Both the position numbers and the translations under genes were made by a program. A model generated the notes under the pieces. That model had not been told where the DNA came from. It worked only from the letters and a program-made list of their open reading frames with translations, and did not search any database. Shown piece by piece: positions 25,348 to 33,053 of a DNA stretch of 39,924 bases (within the stretch, counting starts at the first letter, position 1; each line of letters starts with the position of its first letter). This DNA is from Myxococcales bacterium (GTDB taxonomy: Bacteria > Myxococcota_A > Bradymonadia > UBA7976 > UBA1532), in the NCBI GenBank assembly GCA_009692505.1, contig SHZC01000021.1:1-39924 (forward strand). The letters are read 5' to 3'.

Positions 25348-27524
25348 AGACCGCGTATGTGCTGCTGCTACTCGCCCTCTGCGCCTGCCAGGACGACACA
25401 AGACCGGCGACCCCAGCGGGCCCGGATGCCTCGGCCCCAGATGGGAGCTTCGACGCACATCGTCAAGTAGACTTACTATCTGAACCCGACGTGCAGGCGA
25501 ACCTTGACGCCGAGAGACCCCCGGCGCCAGAGCCGGCGTTCGTTCAACTGAACCTCGACCCCCGACAGGCCACGTTCAGCCGCGACGAGCACCCGACGGC
25601 CACGGCCCTGGTCTTCGATCGCTTCGGGGACACCCTCAACGATGTCGCGCTCGTCTGGTCAGTCGTCCCACCCGGCGCCGGTGAGATCGACGCCCAAGGC
25701 CGCGTGACGTTTCTCGCCGAGGGCGCCGGGGCCGTTCGTGCCTGCGCCACGCCGGACCTCTGCGGCCGGGCCACCTTCTTCGTCGACGATGAGGGCGCGA
25801 CGCTCGTCCTCACCGCACCTCTGCCCGGAGCCATCCTCTCGGGTCAGCCGAGCATAGAGGTCCGCGGTCAGACAAGCAGCGGCGCAGCGGTCTTCGTCAA
25901 CGACGTCGCCGTGCCCGTCGCCGCAGACGGGAGCTTCGTCACCGCGGTGCCGGCGGTCTTCGGCCTCAATCGTCTCGTCACCTTGGCCGACGACGGCGTC
26001 CGACGACCGACCGCGATCGACGTCCGCGAGGTCCTGTACGCCCCGCGCCTGCTGCCGGTCACGCCCGAAGGTGTCGATCTCGGCCCGGCCCTCATCCTCC
26101 GAATCGCCCAGCGACTCCTCGACGCCGACGCGGTCCCGCCTGAACCCAACGCCGACGGCCGCGTGCTCTGCACGGATGTCGCGTCGGTCATCGAGTTGCT
26201 GCTCAGCCGCTCCGAGCCCATGCGCCTGCTCGGCGACCCCCACGTCGCCACAGGTCCGCCGGTTGATCTCACGTTGACCGACGTCGAGATCGGCACCCCC
26301 GAGGTCGAGCTGCGGTTCACCGACGAGGGGCTCGAGGCCTTCGTCCGCTTCGGCGACCTCGCGCTTACGACCTCGGGTGAGATGCGCCTCGAGGGGGAGA
26401 CCTTCAGCCTCGACGGCGTCGTGACTTTGGGGGCCACCGGCTACGTCTCCATCGCCATCGAGGCTGGACCGGACGGCACGCCCGGCATACGGCTGCTCGG
26501 GGCGGACGTCGCGGTGGAGTCTCTCTCCGCAAACCTCGTCGACTCGACGGCGCAGGCGGTCTTCGACACGGTCGGCAGCATCCTTCGGGGTGTCATCGAG
26601 GGCGTCGGGCGTGACCTCGTCGTCGAGCTTCTTCATGAGCGTCTGCCGGGGTTCGTCGAGTTGGGCCTCGGGGACACGCTCGGCCCGCTCCGAGACGTCC
26701 CGCTCGATGTGGAAGGCCAGGACTCGCGGCCACCGATCCACCTGCGTCTGGGCTTCACCGTGGCTGGGCCCGCGACAACCGCTGACGCTGCGCTCACGCT
26801 GAGCCTGGCGGGCGAGGTCAAGCAGCCGTCCCCGCCGCTCTCCCTCCACGAGACGCCGGGCGTGGCCGTAGAGGACGACGACACGGGGCCGTCTTTCCCC
26901 CCGGACGCCGCCGCCACGATCGCCGTTCGGATGTCCACGTTGAACGCGATCCTGCATGAGGTCTGGCGGCAAGGCGCGCTGACGTTTGATCTCACGCCCA
27001 GCCTGCCGGAGTCCTTGCGCGGCTTCGTCAGCGGCGCGAGACTCGACGCGCGCCTGCCCCCGCTCGTCGTAGGCAGTCCGGCCGGGAGTCAGCACCTCTT
27101 TGAGGTTCAGCTGGGCGAGGTTGATCTCTTCGCCGACGTGCCGGGCCGCGCGATGCCCGACCACTTCGTCGTCAGCGCGCGCAGCGGGGCGAGTCTGAGC
27201 ATCGTCGACGGCCGCGTCCGCTTTGAGCTCGTGGAGCCGCCGGACCTGCGGGTGGTCCTACGGGAGACGTCGGGGGACTCGGCCATCTTGCCGCCGGACG
27301 CGCTCGCCGAGCTCATCGCGATCCTCGTCTGGCCTCAGGCGCGTGAGGCTTTGGGCGACGCGCTCGATCTCTCGCTCGGGGAGATTTCTCTGGGTCTCGA
27401 CGCGCTGCAGGGCTTGGCGCCGGGCGTCTCGAGCCTTCGTGTCTTGCCCACGTTCCCGGTGCCCCCGAGGCTGCGCGGCGGCTGGCTCGTCCTCACGGCT
27501 GCGGTGCAGGCGGAGCTGGAGTAG
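25344..27524 (+). CDS. Paralogous TULIP-like lipoprotein
   Basis: 726-aa lipoprotein with lipobox LALCACQ. Same plan as its upstream neighbour: tether, Ig-like region (residues 60-230), then a lipid-binding-like C-terminal region with LVDSTAQAVFDTVGSILRGVIEGVGRDLV, STLNAILHEVWRQGALTF and a proline-terminated tail (VLPTFPVPPRLRGGW). The two share the helix-sheet order and the short N-x-x-L-H-x-x-W-R-x-G signature, so they are probably a tandem duplication acting together. It overlaps the upstream gene by ATGA (25344-25347). Its 3' end runs 32 bp over the convergent MopE-like gene. Confidence 0.75.
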   Translation: MKTAYVLLLLALCACQDDTRPATPAGPDASAPDGSFDAHRQVDLLSEPDVQANLDAERPPAPEPAFVQLNLDPRQATFSRDEHPTATALVFDRFGDTLNDVALVWSVVPPGAGEIDAQGRVTFLAEGAGAVRACATPDLCGRATFFVDDEGATLVLTAPLPGAILSGQPSIEVRGQTSSGAAVFVNDVAVPVAADGSFVTAVPAVFGLNRLVTLADDGVRRPTAIDVREVLYAPRLLPVTPEGVDLGPALILRIAQRLLDADAVPPEPNADGRVLCTDVASVIELLLSRSEPMRLLGDPHVATGPPVDLTLTDVEIGTPEVELRFTDEGLEAFVRFGDLALTTSGEMRLEGETFSLDGVVTLGATGYVSIAIEAGPDGTPGIRLLGADVAVESLSANLVDSTAQAVFDTVGSILRGVIEGVGRDLVVELLHERLPGFVELGLGDTLGPLRDVPLDVEGQDSRPPIHLRLGFTVAGPATTADAALTLSLAGEVKQPSPPLSLHETPGVAVEDDDTGPSFPPDAAATIAVRMSTLNAILHEVWRQGALTFDLTPSLPESLRGFVSGARLDARLPPLVVGSPAGSQHLFEVQLGEVDLFADVPGRAMPDHFVVSARSGASLSIVDGRVRFELVEPPDLRVVLRETSGDSAILPPDALAELIAILVWPQAREALGDALDLSLGEISLGLDALQGLAPGVSSLRVLPTFPVPPRLRGGWLVLTAAVQAELE

Positions 27525-28650
27525 CAAGGAGCGCGATGGTCAAGGCGTCGTTCGCGTCGATGTCCCAGTCGAAGAGGAAGTAACACGGCAGGCCCCGAAA
27601 GCGACCGTCGAGGTTGCTGCTCACGCAATGTTGAGCGCCAGACCCATCGCGGTCCTCCCCCGGGCACTGCCCGAAGCTCGGACTCGGCGTGAGCGGGTCG
27701 GGCACGTCGTTGGCGAGCCCAAGCACCACGAACGCCGAGGCCTGAAGCTGCGCGGCCCAGGCGCGGTCAGACGCGCTCGCCCTATACCCGACCCCGCACC
27801 GAAAGGCGATGCCGAAGTCGTCGTCGTGGTTCACGTCTCCGCTCAGGGGCATGGCGTGAATGAGCCCATCACCGCCGCTCGAGACGCAGCGGACTGGCCC
27901 CTCCACATCGAGCCTCTCCCCCGGACACCGATCCCAAGAGTCCAAAGTCTCGCGGAAGTCAAGGGTGTCGTCCTGCCCCAGGAAGACCTCGCAGGCCGAC
28001 TCGATGAATGCCGAGACCCCGGCACCACCCGCAGCCGGGTCACAGACGAAGGCGACGCCGAGGTGGTCGTCTTCGTTGACGTTGCCGGTGAACGGCAAGA
28101 AGTGGTGAAGCTGATCTCCGCTCGTGGAGACGCAACGTAGGGCATCTTCGTCAAGCATGTTGACTAAATCGACGTCGCGCACGTCGCAGGGTCCCCAGCG
28201 CTCGCTCGGCTCGGTCGTTCCGCGGTTGAGGTCCGACCAGACGAGAACGATCCGACAGCTCTCGGCCATGAAGACCCCGCAGAGACCGCCCTCGTCGATG
28301 GTGTCGTCGAGGTCGTCGTCGCGGCCATTACAGACCTCCTGCATCGGCAGGACCGGGCCGTCGGGCAGGGCGAGATCGGGCGGCGGGCCGTCCACGATCG
28401 GTTGAGCGTCGCCCACAGGCGCCTGCCCGTCTTCGAATGAGGTCTCTTTGAACCCGGGGAGGTCGGTCAGGGCGTCGGAAGGAGCCGCGCTCGGAGCGTC
28501 GGTCCTCGCATCGGCCGCGGCGTTCGCAGGCCCGCTGCCGGGGTTCGGCGTGCCCAAGCCCATCTCCCCTTCGACCTCGGAGGGCGCGCCGGGGATGGAC
28601 ACGCTGCAAGCGCAGAGGCCGAGCGCGAGGGCAAGCGTGAGTGCTCTCAT
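27493..28650 (-). CDS. MopE-like metal-binding lipoprotein with three ~70-aa repeat modules
   Basis: 385-aa lipoprotein: lipobox LGLCACS, Asp/Ala/Pro tether, then a MopE-type loop CNGRDDDLDDTIDE (about 115-128). Three copies of a ~70-residue module follow (about 140-215, 220-290, 300-375). Each contains a G-Q/L-A-D start, a W-x-x-C, C-V-S-x-x-x-D-G and a G-x-V/I-x-x-D-D-x-x-G-x-A-F-x-C ending; the third has lost its final cysteine. I do not know this module. Calcium or copper binding is inferred from the acidic loop and from MopE. The ATG at 28650 overlaps the preceding gene by 4 bp, so it ends the six-gene operon. Its last 32 bases are antisense to the TULIP-like gene. Confidence 0.78.
   Translation of the reverse strand: MRALTLALALGLCACSVSIPGAPSEVEGEMGLGTPNPGSGPANAAADARTDAPSAAPSDALTDLPGFKETSFEDGQAPVGDAQPIVDGPPPDLALPDGPVLPMQEVCNGRDDDLDDTIDEGGLCGVFMAESCRIVLVWSDLNRGTTEPSERWGPCDVRDVDLVNMLDEDALRCVSTSGDQLHHFLPFTGNVNEDDHLGVAFVCDPAAGGAGVSAFIESACEVFLGQDDTLDFRETLDSWDRCPGERLDVEGPVRCVSSGGDGLIHAMPLSGDVNHDDDFGIAFRCGVGYRASASDRAWAAQLQASAFVVLGLANDVPDPLTPSPSFGQCPGEDRDGSGAQHCVSSNLDGRFRGLPCYFLFDWDIDANDALTIALLATPAPPAPQP
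28150..28164. repeat. Dispersed inverted repeat copy 4 (GTCAA-N5-TTGAC)
   Basis: Exact GTCAA-GCATG-TTGAC inside the MopE-like gene, read on the minus strand as Val-Asn-Met-Leu-Asp with CTT for Leu; preceded by a rare TTA Leu codon. Confidence 0.65.
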
Positions 28651-29807
28651 GGCGCGACCCGCGCACGCAGCGAGAGCCCGAGCTGATCATGGTTGTCCAC
28701 GTCGCCCATAAGGTGCAGGACGTGAAACCGGCCATCTCCGCCGGTCGACACGCAACGAACGGGGCCATCGCCCGGATTCTGAGCCGCCGGGCACCGACCA
28801 AAGACCGGCGAGCCCGAGGGTGGGCCGAGGTCATCATCGGCGAGCCCCACGAAGACCTCCACGGTCGCCGTGAGCGCGGCCGCGCGGGCGGGATCAGCCG
28901 CGTCCCGGCAGATCCACGCGACGCCGAGATCGTCGTTGTCATCGACGTCGCCCTGCATGCGGAGGGGCCGGAACCTCCGGTCGAATCCGGTGGAGGTGCA
29001 GTGTAAGGGGCCGCTATTGCTGGCGACGTCGTTCGGGCACGCCCCCCATGCGAGGGCGCCGTCGCGCGCGCCGCCGTTATTGTCGGCGTGGCCCACGAAG
29101 AACGCGCAGTGGGTCTCGATGTAGTCCGCGGTCGCGTCGTCGGCGGCATCGTCGCAATGCAGCGAGAAGGCGAACTTGTCGTCACCGTTAACGTCACCGC
29201 CGAGGGGCATCACCGCGAAGTCTCCGTCCCCACGGGTCGACATACACCGCTGATTATTGGAGTCGGTGAACGCGTCCTCGGGCGGACACGAGCCCCAACT
29301 CGCCGACGGGCTATCGGGGCCCACACCATCGTCAGACCATCCCGCGTAGAGCCGGCATCGCGCGGCGACGTAGCCGCCACAGGCACCCAACTCGTCGATC
29401 GCCTCGTCGCAGTCCTCGTCCCGACCGTCGCAAGTCTCGGCCTCACAGGCCTGCATGGTCGGGGGCATGGTCGGGGGCATGGTCGGGGGCATGGTCGGGG
29501 GCATGGTCGGGGGCATGGTCGGGGGCAGCTCTGCTTCAAGATCGGCGAGCGGGGTATCGCCTTCGGACAGTGCATCGAGCTCGGACGCGGCATCAAGCTC
29601 GCGTGGTGCATCAAGCTCGCGCGCCCCGTCGAGAGGCCGGTATACGTCCGCAGGATTCGAGCGCGCCGACAGAGCGTCTACCGAGGCCTGCGTGCCCTTG
29701 GCCGCCTCCGGGGCGGTGGCCTCCGCGCAAGCGGTCAGGGCCACCACGACGCTGACAAGGGCAGGGTGAGCTGACACGGCGTGCAGCCTAACACGCCGAC
29801 GGATCAT
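28647..29807 (-). CDS. MopE-like metal-binding lipoprotein, paralogue with PPTM repeat tether
   Basis: 386-aa paralogue of the downstream gene: lipobox VVALTACAE, a tether of EL/D-A repeats followed by six PPTM tetrapeptides, a MopE-type loop CDGRDEDCDEAIDE (about 125-138), and three copies of the same ~70-residue module. The best-preserved module reads VEVFVGLADDDLG...FGRCP...VRCVSTGGDGRFHVLHLMGDVDNHDQLG. The ATG at 29807 overlaps the stop of the di-heme oxidoreductase gene (ATGA, 29804-29807). The length of the PPTM tether probably varies between strains through the 12-bp DNA repeat. Surface localisation is inferred from the lipobox. Confidence 0.8.
   Translation of the reverse strand: MIRRRVRLHAVSAHPALVSVVVALTACAEATAPEAAKGTQASVDALSARSNPADVYRPLDGARELDAPRELDAASELDALSEGDTPLADLEAELPPTMPPTMPPTMPPTMPPTMPPTMQACEAETCDGRDEDCDEAIDELGACGGYVAARCRLYAGWSDDGVGPDSPSASWGSCPPEDAFTDSNNQRCMSTRGDGDFAVMPLGGDVNGDDKFAFSLHCDDAADDATADYIETHCAFFVGHADNNGGARDGALAWGACPNDVASNSGPLHCTSTGFDRRFRPLRMQGDVDDNDDLGVAWICRDAADPARAAALTATVEVFVGLADDDLGPPSGSPVFGRCPAAQNPGDGPVRCVSTGGDGRFHVLHLMGDVDNHDQLGLSLRARVAP
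29454..29525. repeat. Six tandem 12-bp repeats encoding (PPTM)6
   Basis: The unit CATGGTCGGGGG is repeated six times without a mismatch inside the MopE-like paralogue. Because 12 is a multiple of three, copy-number change alters only tether length, not frame. Confidence 0.95.
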
Positions 29808-31501
29808 GGAACACGCAGGCTCGGTGCCCGCCGGAGCGCGTCGAGGAAGACCCGCACGGAGGCACGATCAGCATCGGACGCCGCCGCGAACGCCAGCGCC
29901 GAGGCGATGGCCTCGCTGTCTCGCCCACCGTGTTTGGCGACCGCCTCGTCGATGGTCGTCGCCGAGCCGTCGTGCAGATACGGCGAGGTCTGCGCGACCC
30001 CCCAGAGGCGTCGCGTGAGGTAGACGTCGTCGCCTCGGGCGGAGAGGTGTTCACCCATGTGGTGCCGCTTGAGGTCCGAGAAGAGCGGCACCAGATACTG
30101 CCCATCCTCATCTCGATCGGCGACCGGGCGAGCGCCCTCGGTCTCGAGATCGATGAGGCGTGAGCCGACCTGGAGTCGAGGCGAGCGCAGCCGCAAGAAC
30201 GGGATATGGCAAGTCGCGCAGCCCAGGTCGACGAAGAGCGCGGCCCCGCGCGCGAAACGCTCCGTGTACTCCGGGGTCGTGACGAAATCGACGAGCCCCG
30301 GGATGCCGAAGAGGAATACGCCGGCTTGGTCGGGCACTTGAATCCGGGGCACATCGAGCGTGCCAATGAAGGCGACGACGGCGTTGACTTGCCCGTCCTG
30401 GAGCTCGAGTTCGACGCCATCCCCGTCGACGTCCCCCGCGCTTGCCTGAAGGCCGAAGTGGCGTCCGAAGCTGTCCCTGACGAAGTCCTCCAGCGTCGCG
30501 AAGTCCCCGCGCCAGCCGAAGGGCCGCACGACGAGATCCGCGTCGATGAACCCGGACGGTGGCACAGCGACCTGAGCGGATCCGTCGAGACCCCGAGAGA
30601 CCCAATAGGTGCCGAACTCCACGCCGTGGGTCTCGAAGCGGACGTTGACCGGGGCGCCTTGGGCGTCCACTTGGGCGAGCGCGAGGTCCCGCTGGGTGTG
30701 AAGCTCGGAGGTCATCTCGGCGGCGAGCGCCTCGACCCAACCGGCACCCCAAAGAGCCGGGGCGTTCCGGGGCTCGGTAGAAAGGATGTCGTCGCCGTCG
30801 CCGAAGAGGTAGGCCAGATCCGCCCGGTCCCCCCCACCGGCGAAGCCCCCCTTCCAGTGGCAGTCGGCGCAGCGCGTCGCGTCCGGTCCCAGCGCCGGGC
30901 CGCTTTGGAACCGCGCGAGACCGTTGGCCTCCGTTCGGGGTCCGAAGCCCTCGGCCGCCGTGAACCGTCTCAAGAAGAGCTCGCGCCCCAGGTCTACGAG
31001 CGCGTCCGTCGACAGGCAGGCCCCGTCAAGGGCGAGGTCGGGCAGCCGAAACCGAAGCGCTGCAGAGCTGGGGTCCGCCGCCTCGGAGAAGCCGTCGGCC
31101 TCGCGGGACGCGCGGTAGTCCAACCACCGCGTCGCCGTCTCTTCGTCGACGACGGAGGAGGCCACACCGCCGAATCGCGGAGGCCAGGCCCGATCGGCGC
31201 AAGGGTCGAGGGGGCCAATGCCGGAGGCGTCCAGTAACAGACCCGAGGCGTCTGGTGGCTGAGTCGAGTCGGTCGGGAGGTCGGCGGGATCGAGGTCGGC
31301 CGGATCGAGGTCGGCTGGAATCGGCGACAGATCCACCGGCCAAGCTGCGTCCCGAGACGAATCTGGGAGCACCGGCGAGGCGTCGGGTCGCGGCCCAGCT
31401 GGCCCCGCGGGTCCAACCTTGCCCTCCGGCCCCGCGCAGGCCGTCAGGGCCGAGACGACGGCGAGCGTCAGACCGAAGCGAGTGGGGATCATCGGCCTCA
31501 C
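29804..31501 (-). CDS. Di-heme oxidoreductase (cytochrome c peroxidase-like) lipoprotein A
   Basis: 565-aa exported di-heme protein: lipobox LTACAG, a short collagen-like GPEGKVGPAGPAGP, an Asp-rich tether (PADLDPADLDPADLP), then the di-heme oxidoreductase (DHOR/thiol oxidoreductase) domain. Heme sites are CADCH (about residue 222) and CATCH (about 422). The late signature FSDLKRHHMGEHL...TRRLWGVAQTSPYLHDGSATTIDEAVAKHGG includes the conserved PYLHDG. It probably handles electron transfer to peroxide or an unknown substrate at the outer face. The GTG at 31501 overlaps the preceding stop (GTGA); ATG 31492 is an equally possible start. Confidence 0.87.
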   Translation of the reverse strand: MRPMIPTRFGLTLAVVSALTACAGPEGKVGPAGPAGPRPDASPVLPDSSRDAAWPVDLSPIPADLDPADLDPADLPTDSTQPPDASGLLLDASGIGPLDPCADRAWPPRFGGVASSVVDEETATRWLDYRASREADGFSEAADPSSAALRFRLPDLALDGACLSTDALVDLGRELFLRRFTAAEGFGPRTEANGLARFQSGPALGPDATRCADCHWKGGFAGGGDRADLAYLFGDGDDILSTEPRNAPALWGAGWVEALAAEMTSELHTQRDLALAQVDAQGAPVNVRFETHGVEFGTYWVSRGLDGSAQVAVPPSGFIDADLVVRPFGWRGDFATLEDFVRDSFGRHFGLQASAGDVDGDGVELELQDGQVNAVVAFIGTLDVPRIQVPDQAGVFLFGIPGLVDFVTTPEYTERFARGAALFVDLGCATCHIPFLRLRSPRLQVGSRLIDLETEGARPVADRDEDGQYLVPLFSDLKRHHMGEHLSARGDDVYLTRRLWGVAQTSPYLHDGSATTIDEAVAKHGGRDSEAIASALAFAAASDADRASVRVFLDALRRAPSLRVP

Positions 31502-33048
31502 TCGACGACCAGCTCCGCGGCGCGGGTCAGCGATCGGAGGTAGACGTTCACGGCGCCGCGGTCCTCGTCGTTGGCCTGGGCGTATGCGTCCCGCGAGACC
31601 ACCGCCTCGCCCCCGTGCGCGCGAATCGCCTCATCGATCGTCAAAGCGCGGCCATCGTGCAAATAAGGCGCGGTGTCGGCGAGCCCCCAGAGCGGCCGCG
31701 TCAGGAAGACCGAGCCTTCGACTTGCCCGGCCCCATCGGGCAGGAGCTCGGGGCTGTCCTCGGCGAGCTCGGGCCCCATTTCATGACGCCTCAGATCCGA
31801 AAACAGCAAGAGCGGCGTGCCTTCAGGGGCAAAGCCCTCGTCGTCCGGGCCGAGGTCGAGGGCGCGAGGCACGGGCGAGAGGCCAGCGATCTCCAGATCG
31901 ACGACGTAGGAGACAGGAGCCGCGCCGGCTCCGGTCACCCTCAGATCATAATCGTCGAACCTCAAGACCGGGCGGTGGCACGACGTGCAGAGCATCGTGT
32001 CGAGCAAGATCCGCCCGCGAGCGAAGGAGAGCGCCAGATCCGCGCGACGGGGCGGTCGGATCTCCGGCGTCGGCAAGAGGCTGAGGTAGATGGCCATCAA
32101 GACCGCCTGGGCGTTGCTCGCCTCGAAGGAGATCCCGTCGTCGTCAGGATCGGCCGGTGGCCCGTCGCCGTGAGCGCCCGGCGCGCCCCCCTCGAGGCGT
32201 GAAGCCGTCTGCACACCGAGGTGAACCGCGAGCGCCTCGTCGACGAGCGGCGCGAGCTCGGCGAACCGCCCCTTATGACCGAAGGGCCGAACTCGGAGAT
32301 CGCTCGAAATGCCGGTCACGCCTGAGGTGTCGACCGTGCCATCCGGCTCAACGCTCAGCTCGCCGAACTCGATGCCCTTGGCCCTGAGGCGCGCCGTGAC
32401 GCGCCGACCGAGGTCGGAGGCGTCGCGAATCGCCGTCGCCCTTCGACCCTGGAGCTCGGCCTCCATCTCGCGGGCGACGAGGCTGAGGTAGCCCAAGCCG
32501 AGCAGCGCGGGCGCGTCCCGGCGAGTGGCGGTGGAGAGGTGCCGACCGTCTCCTCGGAAGAGCGCCACCTGAGTCGCCGTGCCCGAGCCGTCCGCGCCGC
32601 CCTGGGCGTGACAGCCCCGGCAGCTGCCTGCGTCGAGGCCACCCCGATCACCGTCGTGGATCCGCCGGACCTCGGGCGGCAGCGGGGTCGGCGAAGGGCC
32701 CCGGCCGAGACCTTGAGCGCCGCTCAGCTCGGCTTCGAAGGCCTCGTCCCCAAAAGTAAAAATACTTGACCACTCCCCGCGGTCGGCGAGCTGGATCAGA
32801 GCCTCGGCACCGATGAACCCCCCGATCCGCTCATTGGGATCAGTCGCCAGCCGCAAAGCGGAGCCCCGCTGCCGAAGGTAGAGCTCAACCGCGGCTTCAA
32901 GCGCGGGACGAACCTCCGTCGCGAGCGGTCGGCCGAAGGACGAGGTCTGAGGCGACCTCTCGCCCCCGGGCCCCTCGCAGCCCAGCCCGGCGCAGCCGAG
33001 CCAGATGACCGGGAGCAGGCCCGAAACGCGGGTCAAGGCTCCCTTCAC
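31498..33048 (-). CDS. Di-heme oxidoreductase lipoprotein B
   Basis: 516-aa paralogue of protein A with lipobox-like LGCAGLGCEG. Heme sites are CRGCH (about residue 139) and CTSCH (about 355), and the late block is FSDLRRHEMGPEL...LTRPLWGLADTAPYLHDGRALTIDEAIRAHGGE. The start is GTG 33048, five bases after the fibre-like gene's TGA, with TGAGG just upstream. The open frame extends much further but covers the neighbouring gene. An AT-rich codon patch (TCA-AGT-ATT-TTT-ACT-TTT near 32755-32770) is foreign to the codon usage around it. Having two different DHORs side by side suggests non-redundant substrates or a heteromer. Confidence 0.87.
   Translation of the reverse strand: MKGALTRVSGLLPVIWLGCAGLGCEGPGGERSPQTSSFGRPLATEVRPALEAAVELYLRQRGSALRLATDPNERIGGFIGAEALIQLADRGEWSSIFTFGDEAFEAELSGAQGLGRGPSPTPLPPEVRRIHDGDRGGLDAGSCRGCHAQGGADGSGTATQVALFRGDGRHLSTATRRDAPALLGLGYLSLVAREMEAELQGRRATAIRDASDLGRRVTARLRAKGIEFGELSVEPDGTVDTSGVTGISSDLRVRPFGHKGRFAELAPLVDEALAVHLGVQTASRLEGGAPGAHGDGPPADPDDDGISFEASNAQAVLMAIYLSLLPTPEIRPPRRADLALSFARGRILLDTMLCTSCHRPVLRFDDYDLRVTGAGAAPVSYVVDLEIAGLSPVPRALDLGPDDEGFAPEGTPLLLFSDLRRHEMGPELAEDSPELLPDGAGQVEGSVFLTRPLWGLADTAPYLHDGRALTIDEAIRAHGGEAVVSRDAYAQANDEDRGAVNVYLRSLTRAAELVVE
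32756..32770. repeat. Dispersed inverted repeat, one-mismatch copy (GTaAA-N5-TTGAC)
   Basis: GTAAA-AATAC-TTGAC within di-heme oxidoreductase B, coinciding with its AT-rich rare-codon patch. Confidence 0.35.
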
Positions 33049-33053
33049 GGACC

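Noticed and set aside
29454..29525. CRISPR-like direct repeats
   Set aside because: Units are 12 bp, contiguous and without spacers, and they encode PPTM in frame.
29804..33048. Classical MauG/CcpA cytochrome c peroxidases
   Set aside because: The late FSDLxxHxMG...PYLHDG block and two CxxCH spacing fit the di-heme oxidoreductase group better than CcpA/MauG.
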